Source of the DNA: Bifidobacterium crudilactis
GTDB lineage: Bacteria; Actinomycetota; Actinomycetes; Actinomycetales; Bifidobacteriaceae
Length of the DNA: 64,000 nt
Assembly: GCF_000738005.1 (NCBI RefSeq)
Contig: NZ_JHAL01000002.1
Location: 1,577,857-1,641,856, forward strand
Direction of reading: 5' to 3'
The position numbers and the translations under genes were made by a program. Below are positions 34,957-43,500 of this stretch, one piece after another. The notes beneath the pieces were generated by a model, which worked only from the letters and a program-made list of their open reading frames with translations, was not told the origin of the DNA and did no database searches. Numbering within the stretch: position 1 is the stretch's first letter; the number at the start of each line of letters is the position of its first letter.

Positions 34957-37125
34957 GAGTTTGAATACCCACTGCTGCGCACCCGTCCCGTTAATCGTTT
35001 GAAGTTGTAACCGGGTACCGTCAGAGTACAACCCAAACCTGGCATCTAGAACATACCTGTTATCGAGTGCTGTTGACAGAACAAAGTTGCCTTGGTCGTT
35101 TCTTCTGACTACCCAAGACTGGGCGAGGCTATTGTTTGATTGATATTGACCAACGACCTTGCTCTGCCCTGCAACAGCCGCCGGCACCTCCAGCATCTTC
35201 CCTGTCGCTATGTTCTGCAATCTGACATAGCCCGCACTGTCGTGAGTGACCCTCCAGTACTGGGCTGCGGTGGAATTGCTGTGGTAGAGCTGAATTGGCG
35301 CACTGTCAGAGCCGGAGGCGGCAGCCACCTCGATAACGGCATTGCTATTGATGCCAGATCTGATGGAGTACACCCCATCGTTCAATACCGCTGTGTCGCT
35401 TTCACTGACCTTCCACCGCTGAGCTGCTGAACCATTCTGCGAATAAAGGGATAGTTGTTTGGAATCGCTTGCTATTCCAGCGGAGACATCAATGTTCTTC
35501 GAAGAGTCCAGATTATAAAAAGAGATCTCACCATTGCCAGCATCTCTAACGAACCATTGCTGAGCTTGTGTGCCATTCGTCTGCCACTGCTGCAACGGGG
35601 CTCCGTTGTACACTGCTCCTGCCGCCACCTCGACCTGTTTATCGGATAGAGCGCTGGTGATGGTAAATACTCCATTTGCAACCTGTTGCAGAATAAAACT
35701 TTGAGCCTTTGACCCGTTCGATGCGTAGAGCTGTACTGCCGCTCCATTAGCAGTCGAAGCCCCTCGCACATCCATAACATAGTTGTTGTCGATAGCGGAC
35801 GCAATCTTGACAGGTTTTGCAGTCGGCAATGCGGTTACGGAAGTCAGCAACACCCCTTGGGCTTTCGTGCCATTGGGTTCGTGAACATTTATCGATGTAC
35901 CGTTGACCGTCAGCCCTGCTCGCACATCTAATACAACATTGCCGAGCGCCGATTGGAGATACAACATGCCGTCAGAATTTTTCCGGATGAACCATTGCTG
36001 TGCAGAGCTTCCATTTGCCGCGTGCTGAATAATCGGGGTGTCATTCTGCCTCACCCCGTAACGGACATCCAGCACCAGACCGGAATTGACATTAGTAATT
36101 ACATAGCTTCCATTTGACTGTCGTATAAACTGGAACTGCTGTGCTGAACTCTGATTTCCTTGATACAACTGGCTCATTACACCACTTGTTTTGCTGCCTC
36201 CAGGAATATCGAGACTATAGCGATAGTCCAGTGCCGAGTTTACGAAATAGCGCCCATTCGGTACATATACCATTTCCATCGAAGTCGTGTCGATTGCTGG
36301 TGTGGTGGAAACCGGATTTCCGAACCAATCGCTGTAATACAGATAAAAGTTTCGATTTCCATAAGAAGAGCATCCGTCTCCTTCCCCGTATCCTGCGTTC
36401 AATGCCGCCTGATTCGGACGATACGGAGTGTAATTGTAGAGTCCTGCGGTTGCTTGGTTCCTTATATTGACATAAGAAGTCCCACACGAAGATTTCGGAC
36501 TCCAATAAATCGTATTGCTGCCGATCCTGTATGAGTAATTGGCCGGTTTCGCTTGATAAAGTCTGTATTGGCGGGCTGAAGCATACACTTGATTGAAAAA
36601 GCCGTAATAGTTTGCATCACATTGGGCATTGTCAGGACAAGCGAACCCCATAGCCGTCTTATACCTCCAAGGGCTGGGCCAGGTATGTGTCACAAGGGCG
36701 TTTTCTTTCTCAAGAAGCACTAGGAGCACCTTCTGACTCACTCCACAGCTCCGTGCAACACCATCTAGAATCTGAGCTGCCGTCTGACTCTGCCCACCAG
36801 AATAGCCTGAACAATACTGATCACGAGATTTACTGACAGTTTGCGTCTGATAATTCTTGAGACACACAATGGAGGAGGGATTCGAATCACGCCATGCCTC
36901 GCAGCTCGGGACTTTCTTGTTTAGAAAAGACTGTACCTCCTGAGCAGTCATCGCATTCGAATCGTAGAACTTTGCATCCGAAATGATATACCCAGGATCG
37001 AACGCATTAGCGTCAGCGGCTCTGGCGCTCACAATCGCCCCAAACACGGATTGCCCTAGCATAATAAGACTCAAGACAGCTACAATCCCAGCCGCCAGAA
37101 AAGAGTGTTTATGGTGCGCTATCAC
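34951..37125 (-). CDS. Secreted protein with N-terminal actinobacterial domain and ricin-type lectin repeats
   Basis: 724 residues with a signal peptide ending near ARAADA. Residues 40-270 form a domain starting FDPGYIISDAKFYDSNAMTA, rich in cysteine, tyrosine and tryptophan, seen in secreted actinobacterial proteins but of unknown function to me. The remaining 430 residues are ricin B-like beta-trefoil repeats: QQWFI, QQWFV, QRWKV, QYWRV, QSWVV and QQWVF mark the repeated QxW motifs, about three trefoils. No wall anchor is seen. The start is a GTG after a strong AAGGAGG. It probably binds cell-surface or host glycans. Confidence 0.87.
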   Translation of the reverse strand: MIAHHKHSFLAAGIVAVLSLIMLGQSVFGAIVSARAADANAFDPGYIISDAKFYDSNAMTAQEVQSFLNKKVPSCEAWRDSNPSSIVCLKNYQTQTVSKSRDQYCSGYSGGQSQTAAQILDGVARSCGVSQKVLLVLLEKENALVTHTWPSPWRYKTAMGFACPDNAQCDANYYGFFNQVYASARQYRLYQAKPANYSYRIGSNTIYWSPKSSCGTSYVNIRNQATAGLYNYTPYRPNQAALNAGYGEGDGCSSYGNRNFYLYYSDWFGNPVSTTPAIDTTSMEMVYVPNGRYFVNSALDYRYSLDIPGGSKTSGVMSQLYQGNQSSAQQFQFIRQSNGSYVITNVNSGLVLDVRYGVRQNDTPIIQHAANGSSAQQWFIRKNSDGMLYLQSALGNVVLDVRAGLTVNGTSINVHEPNGTKAQGVLLTSVTALPTAKPVKIASAIDNNYVMDVRGASTANGAAVQLYASNGSKAQSFILQQVANGVFTITSALSDKQVEVAAGAVYNGAPLQQWQTNGTQAQQWFVRDAGNGEISFYNLDSSKNIDVSAGIASDSKQLSLYSQNGSAAQRWKVSESDTAVLNDGVYSIRSGINSNAVIEVAAASGSDSAPIQLYHSNSTAAQYWRVTHDSAGYVRLQNIATGKMLEVPAAVAGQSKVVGQYQSNNSLAQSWVVRRNDQGNFVLSTALDNRYVLDARFGLYSDGTRLQLQTINGTGAQQWVFKLR

Positions 37126-37187
37126 GAAGGTGCCTCCTTGTGAAATCCAACGTCTCTGCGGTGCCAGTTACTCAGCTGTACCGTATC

Positions 37188-37844
37188 TTATGATATTTTG
37201 ACCGACTGCGCCTTCGACGCCCCGGCAGCCTGATCAGATGCATAGCTCAGAGTGACGGTCCATGTTCCCGTACCGAGCTGATCGCGGGGAATGGTCAGGG
37301 TACCGCAAGATGTGGTTGTCCCGCTGGAAAGGCCATTCCCCGATGACTGTCTGACCACGCCGTCCTTGGAAGCGCTCAACGTGCATTGTCCATTGTTCTG
37401 CACGATATTGCTAACCCAACCGTTAGCCGTCAAAGAGCCGTCAGCGACATCCACCCAACTCAGTCTTACATCTGCAGTAGCTTTTGCCCCAGCCGCATTC
37501 GTGGATTCCGACACTGAAGCCGGATCTCTGGCAACACCATCATCGGGATCATTGCTGTCACTGCCAGCAGGACTTGTTTTACTGGATTCTGCGGAGCTTG
37601 AGGGATCACTGCCTGGACCTTCTGTAAGCACTCCAGTATCTTCTGACCTCTGCCCCTGCGAGACACTGCCCCCGATATCCTCCGAAGAAGAGCGTTCGCT
37701 TGACGACGTCGAGCTGGAGTCAGAGCTTCCCGCAGTCTGGGAATGCAAAGTAAACCAAGCATTTTCAGACCACCAGATGAGACCAGCGATGGCAAGAACA
37801 GCCAGCACCGAGGAGACCGTGACAATGAGCTTCTTCTTATTCAT
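37188..37844 (-). CDS. Membrane-anchored protein with Ser-rich stalk and small C-terminal domain
   Basis: 218 residues: a short basic start, one membrane helix (residues 6-25), a 90-residue stalk very rich in serine, glycine and aspartate, and a C-terminal domain of about 90 residues that begins ADVRLSWVDVADGSLTANG and looks like a beta sandwich with two cysteines (QCTLS and TSCGTL). ATG at 37844 is preferred to a GTG nine bases upstream. It lies between the GT2 gene and the lectin on the same strand with short gaps, so all three may be one transcript. Function unknown. Confidence 0.8.
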   Translation of the reverse strand: MNKKKLIVTVSSVLAVLAIAGLIWWSENAWFTLHSQTAGSSDSSSTSSSERSSSEDIGGSVSQGQRSEDTGVLTEGPGSDPSSSAESSKTSPAGSDSNDPDDGVARDPASVSESTNAAGAKATADVRLSWVDVADGSLTANGWVSNIVQNNGQCTLSASKDGVVRQSSGNGLSSGTTTSCGTLTIPRDQLGTGTWTVTLSYASDQAAGASKAQSVKIS

Positions 37845-37867
37845 CTCACGCACCTCATCCCTATGAT

Positions 37868-38893
37868 TTAGACCTTGGGTATTTCATGCATCTTCGCGGA
37901 TAAGTACTCACCGCTGTACCTCTTGTTGATAACCGCCATATTGCTATCGATGACAAAACGCTTCCTATCCTGCTCAGCAAGCACATCCAAAATAATACCG
38001 GTAACCACCATCATGATGCCGAGGAGCATAAGCAGCACGGATACGATCAAGGTCGGAAAGCGCAGGACCAAACCGCTTCTCCAGAATTCAAACACCACGG
38101 GTAGGAATATGCCAAAACCCCAAACACCGAAGATCACGCCAAGGATACCGAAGAAAGGAAGGGGCTTGTATTCACGAATCATATGGAAAATGGTCGAAAG
38201 CACCTTAATGCCATCACCGAAGGTATCGAGTTTGCTTTCTGAACCTTCAGGCCGATCCCGATACTGCACGGGTAGTTCACAAATACGCACATTCTTATCT
38301 AACGAATGTATCGTCATTTCTGTCTCAATCTCAAAACCCTTAGAGAGACAGGGGTACGTTTTTACGAATTGCCTAGAGAAAGCCCGGTAACCCGTCATGA
38401 TGTCCTGGACTTCAGAGTGGAACATCGCATTGATTGTCCACCTCACCAACTTGTTGCCAAAACCATGAAATGCGCGTTTATTCTGCTCGAAATAGGTGGA
38501 ACTCAGTCGATCACCGATCACCATGTCGTATCCTCCGAGGATTTTTTTCACCATTTCAGGTGCACTCTCGGCAGGGTAGGTATCATCACCATCGACCATT
38601 ATGTAGGCGTCAGCATCTATTTCGTTGAACATCGCGCGTACGACGTTCCCTTTGCCTTGTCGTGGTTCTTTTCGCACGACAGCTCCAGCTTTTGCAGCGA
38701 TTTCGGCTGTGTTGTCTGATGAATTGTTGTCGTAAACATAAACGGTTGCGAGAGGCAATGCTGTTCTAAAATCCTTGACGACTTTCCCTATCGTTATTGC
38801 TTCATTGAAGCAGGGAATGAGCACCGCTATGTCTGACTTCTCCAACTGTTTACCATCATATAGGTCAGGTGATTCACCCAGCACAACACTCAT
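37868..38893 (-). CDS. GT2 glycosyltransferase, polyprenol-phosphate sugar synthase type
   Basis: 341 residues. The GT-A domain shows PCFNEAITIGKVVKDF, YDNNSSDNT and VDGDDTYPAES (DxD), with DIMTGYRAFS later; two membrane helices follow near 240-300. This is the DPM1-like type that loads a sugar on polyprenyl phosphate. GGGAGA stands before the ATG. It is different from the enzyme at 28089, so two different lipid-linked sugars are likely made. First gene of a run with the Ser-rich protein and lectin. Confidence 0.9.
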   Translation of the reverse strand: MSVVLGESPDLYDGKQLEKSDIAVLIPCFNEAITIGKVVKDFRTALPLATVYVYDNNSSDNTAEIAAKAGAVVRKEPRQGKGNVVRAMFNEIDADAYIMVDGDDTYPAESAPEMVKKILGGYDMVIGDRLSSTYFEQNKRAFHGFGNKLVRWTINAMFHSEVQDIMTGYRAFSRQFVKTYPCLSKGFEIETEMTIHSLDKNVRICELPVQYRDRPEGSESKLDTFGDGIKVLSTIFHMIREYKPLPFFGILGVIFGVWGFGIFLPVVFEFWRSGLVLRFPTLIVSVLLMLLGIMMVVTGIILDVLAEQDRKRFVIDSNMAVINKRYSGEYLSAKMHEIPKV

Positions 38894-38995
38894 CCACTAT
38901 CTCCCTACCGCATTTAACAATCAACTACGCAGCGTTCTCTCTACTCCAATGACATTCACCATAATAACGGTTATCCGATCAGCGCCCTGACACAC

Positions 38996-40241
38996 TCAGT
39001 CCCTCTTGAACAAATCCCTGGTATATATCTTTGCTTCGGCTCCGGCAAGATCTGAATTCCATCGGTTGGCCACAATCACGGAGCTGCGACGCTTAAAATC
39101 TTCGAGATCTTTGGTAACCTCGCTGCCAAAGAACTCGCTGTCTTTCATGGTTGGTTCATATACAAGGACTTGTACGCCACGAGCTTTGACACGCTTCATC
39201 ACTCCTTGTATGGCGGATTGGCGGAAGTTGTCCGATCCGGATTTCATCGTCAGTCGATAGACCCCGACAACCGGGTTGTCAATGCCTTGGATGCGATCTT
39301 CAATCTCGGAGGCAATGAAATCTTTACGAGTACGGTTGGCGTCCACAATCGCGGAAATCAAATTCTGCGGCACTTCCGAGTAGTTGGCGAGCAGTTGCTT
39401 GGTGTCTTTCGGCAGGCAATACCCACCGTATCCGAAACTTGGATTGTTGTAATCGGAACGAATACGCGGATCGAGGCATACGCCGTTGATGATCTCTCGT
39501 GTTGAAAGCCCTCGACTTTCGGCATAGGTATCCAGCTCGTTAAAATATGCGACCCTCAACGCTAAATACGTATTGGCGAAAAGCTTGATTGCCTCAGCCT
39601 CGGTGGTGCCCACGACGAGTTTCGGTATACCCACACTGCCATTCTCATTGTGACGCGACAGTTCAGCAGGATCGGCTCCTTGCTCCAACAGATTTGCAAA
39701 AGCATGCGCTGCCTCGATAGCTTGTCCATCGTCGGCAGGAGCACCCAGCACGATGCGGGATGGATGCAAGTTGTCGTAGAGAGCGTGACCTTCACGAAGG
39801 AATTCGGGCGAAAACAGTAGACGTTCATCACTCAGACGAATACGTAAATGCTCGGTGTACCCGACAGGAATGGTGGATTTGATGATAATCCAGGCGGTTG
39901 CATTCACCTCACGGATAGCACTGATCGCAGCCTCGACACTTGACGTATCAAAATAGTTCTGCTGCGAATCATAGTTCGTCGGGGTTGCGACGACCGCGAA
40001 CTCTGCACCTTCGTATGCCTCTTTCGCATCCAGTGTGGCTGAGAATCCAAGAGGCTTCTTTCCTGATTTTGTTGCCGTCGAGAAAAGCTGTGATCTCCGT
40101 ATCAACGATAGGACTTATTCCTTCATTAAGCATGGCCACTTTCTCAGGAACGATGTCCAAAGCATGTACTTCATTGTGTTGCGCCAGCAGCAATGCCACC
40201 GACAATCCAACATATCCTGTACCAGCAACTGCGATCTTCAT
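38996..40241 (-). pseudogene. ugd: UDP-glucose 6-dehydrogenase, disrupted by a single-base frameshift
   Basis: The intact reading would give about 414 residues. The N-terminal Rossmann part [20 protein letters not shown] starts at 40241 behind AGGACGG; after about 55 residues it runs out of frame. The rest ([29 protein letters not shown], the catalytic [10 protein letters not shown]) lies in the next frame down to 38996. Removing one A from the four-A run (TTTT at 40067-40070 on the plus strand) restores the family sequence. The enzyme would make UDP-glucuronate for the glycan. Whether this is a real mutation or a sequence error cannot be told here. Confidence 0.85.
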
Positions 40242-40513
40242 TTATCCGTCCTGTCTATGAGCTTGTCGCCATACGCTGTACGCCGTCTGCACCGACAGCC
40301 ATCGATTCGGTCCAACAATCTTGCACACACCACAATACTCACACAACCGCAGCAAACGGAACGGGCGGAATCCGCAAAGCAGACTGGATGCGAGCTGTCG
40401 ATAATCCTGATCTTCTGAAAACTCCGTCAGCGCAGCACTGATCCAAATACAGTGATGCGGTGTCCCGTCGATTGACAACACACGAAACACCGCGTCACAA
40501 CCGCTGAGGCTTG

Positions 40514-43500
40514 CTACCGCTTCACGGCTTTGAGCCAGCGCAGACCGACACCGAGTGCGGCCAGCACGGCCACGGCAATGGCCAGGAACGCAGCGTTCAC
40601 ACCGGTCCGGGCCAGATCGCCCCTCACCACCGTCACGGACTTGCGGGCTTTCTCCTGTGCATCTGCTCCGCTTGTGTTGTCAATACCGTTGATGCCATCA
40701 GCACCGCTCGTACCATTACCACCGTTTGCACCGTTGCCACCTGCACCGGCCCCTCCCCCGGGCTCGACATCGGCGGTCTTACCTGCCGCAGTGACATAGG
40801 ACACCGCAGTGGTCGTCGAGCCACCGTACTGGTTGGTCACCACCGCATACCATCCGTGAGTGCCCGCGGAGGCATTCTTCCAGGTCACCGTAGCGGTGAG
40901 CGCATCGGCATTCCCTTCGGACAAGGATTTCACCCCATCGCTCAGACCTCTGACCAGGCCCACACGCTGCTGCTCGGCACTGCCGCTTGCCGAAACCGCC
41001 TTGGCTGAGGCTATGAGCGTGCTGCCTTGCAGATCCGCCGCGAAGGCATCGGTTGCCAGACGCTTCGCCGAACTGTCCGCTGTTTGCGGCTGCACGCCCA
41101 ATTCCTTCAGATCGACGGTGAACTGCTCATCCGAGGGTGTGAATGACGAGGAGGCAACGGTCTGCGAACCATATTTCTGGATGGAAGGCGAATACGTCCT
41201 GACCTCCATGGTGGCGTTTTTCGTGTTCACATGCATCAGTCTGAGGAATCCCATGCCGCCTTCGTCCATGGCCTGGTAGTCGAAAAGCAGGTTGAGCACG
41301 TTGCGGTCGGCCTTGCCATCGCCGTCCGAGTCGATGCGGGATACGGTCTTCTGCGCACTGTGGTAATGCCCCGAGAACACCATCTTGACGTTGTCGTTCG
41401 GCACTACGACCCGCTTGTAGATGTCCTGCGGGACGAGTCCCAGGCCTCCTGACGCGAGCAGATACTCATGGAAGTTCAGGATTGCCACACGATCCGGATA
41501 CTGCGCCAACACCTGATTCATCCAGTCAATCTCGTCGTCCTCGACTCCCCAGCCTACGGAGACGACGATAAAGTCGATACCTCCGGCGGAAATCAAGTCA
41601 TAGTGGCCGCGATTGTCCTTCAAAGAGCCGCCGTACCAAGGATTCGAAGAGTATCTGCTCGCCCCGAAGTGCTTGGAGTAGTTGACATAGTCTTCGCTTT
41701 TGTGGTCCACGTCATGATTTCCTGCCAGCACTCCGTAGGGGAACTTGGCATCATCCAGTTTCTTGTACTGCTCATCCGCGCGCTCCCATTGTTCCGGGAT
41801 TTCGGCATTGTCCACGATGTCTCCGGTATGGAAGAGATACTGAATGTTCATGGCGTTTCTGGTCTTGAGCAGCCAATCGTGGATGTTCGCCTGATGCTGG
41901 TAATACCCGTCGTTGTCATAGTTGGCGTTGTAGTACTGGGTATCCGATTCCCAAGCGAAGGTGAAATCATAGTCGCTGCGGGCGGTGTCTTCCTGAGAGA
42001 TCGCATCGTCATTCATGGTCACCACAGGATTGCCGTCGGCGCCGTTAATTGTTGACGTGCTATCCGAAACGGGGCTTTGCAACCCTTCTGGATTGGTGTT
42101 TTCCGTATCGTTCTCCGTCAGGTTTCCCGAGGCGTATCCCGCACCGTTCTGTACGACCACGGTCATCCTGCCGTCCTGAACATGGTCGGCGTTCGCCACG
42201 CGTTGTGAGATGCTGGCGTTGCCGTCACCATCCGCGCTCACCCTGGCCACCCGGTCCCAGACACCTGTGGCAGTGTTCTTCACGAAGGCGTAGATGTCGG
42301 CACCTGCCTGCGCACTGCCGTTCCAACGAAGCGTGGTTGCGGCATCGGCATCCTGCTCGTACTGGGCAGGAACCGTCACCGTGAAGGACTGGAAGGGGAA
42401 GCCGCTGTTCGCGGCCGTGGTCTCCACCACCTTGCCGTCATTCGATTCCTGAAGTTTCGCGGCATCGCCGTCCGCAAGCTGCTCCGAGTTCGCGCCATCC
42501 GCCAGACCGGACTGTGTCGTGGTACCCGTGGCAACCTTCACCTGCTGCTGGTTTCCGGGCTTGAACTCCTCACCGGCATAGAATTCGACGTTCAATGCAT
42601 CGTCCGGATTCCCCTTGGCGGTGACGCTCAGGGTCGGGTCGAGCTTACTTGTACCGGCCGTGCTGTCCAGGGAAAGAATCGACGGATTCTCTGCATATGT
42701 GGTGAACGAGACCTTCTTGGTGCTCTGGTTGCCCGCCTTGTCCGCGACGCTGAAGGTCACGGTATGCAGCCCTGCGGAAAGTTTCGCGGATGCAGTGTCG
42801 TACGGCAGGGTGATGTTTTTTGCCTCGCCTTCGCCATCACTGAGTGTGGCGCTCAATGCGCCCGACTCCCCGGCTGACGGAATGCCCGATGTGGCGTCCT
42901 TCGCGGTCGCATCGATGACCATGCTGCCCCGCAGCACGTTGCTGTCCCCGCCTTGGGCTGTGATGGCGGGCTCTATCGTGGGCTTGGTGTTGTCCACGAC
43001 GACCTTCGCCGTTGCATCGCCATCCTGCGATTTGGCGGTGACCGTGTGCTCGCCGTCATGTGCCGTAGTGGTGTCCCAGAGATACTGCCTGGAGGTCACC
43101 GAGGAGTTGTCGATGGTGAAATCGAGCCTGATGTATTCGTACTGCCCTGAGGAGTCACCGATCTTGATCTGCTTCGTCGAATCGGCGACTTCAGCCGTGA
43201 CATCCTTTTCGGTGATCGTGCCCTCGGTACCGGGACTCACCCCAGCAACGGCCTTGCTGACTTTAAGATGCGTGCCGTCAGGCAGAACCAGACGAATGTT
43301 CGAAGCGAGGTAGTTGTCCGCATTTTCGGAATTGACGGTCCCTGCGGCATCCAGAATGTCGGTGGCGCTCGATTTGGTGCCGGCATTCATGTAGAGCGAC
43401 AGAGTGTTGTCATGAATCTGCTCGAGGGGTACCGGGAAGGAGACGGTTTGCGTGTCACCGTAAGTTCCATCGTCGAAACTGCCGATGACGTTGTTCTTCC

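Noticed and set aside
40060..40075. Programmed frameshift in ugd
   Set aside because: No classical slippery heptamer, stimulatory structure or known precedent for this family; a mutation or sequence error is simpler.
40242..40490. 82-residue minus-strand frame ending at the ugd start
   Set aside because: Begins with a GTG lacking a ribosome site, no recognisable domain, odd Trp/Cys-rich composition. I treat 40242-40513 as non-coding.
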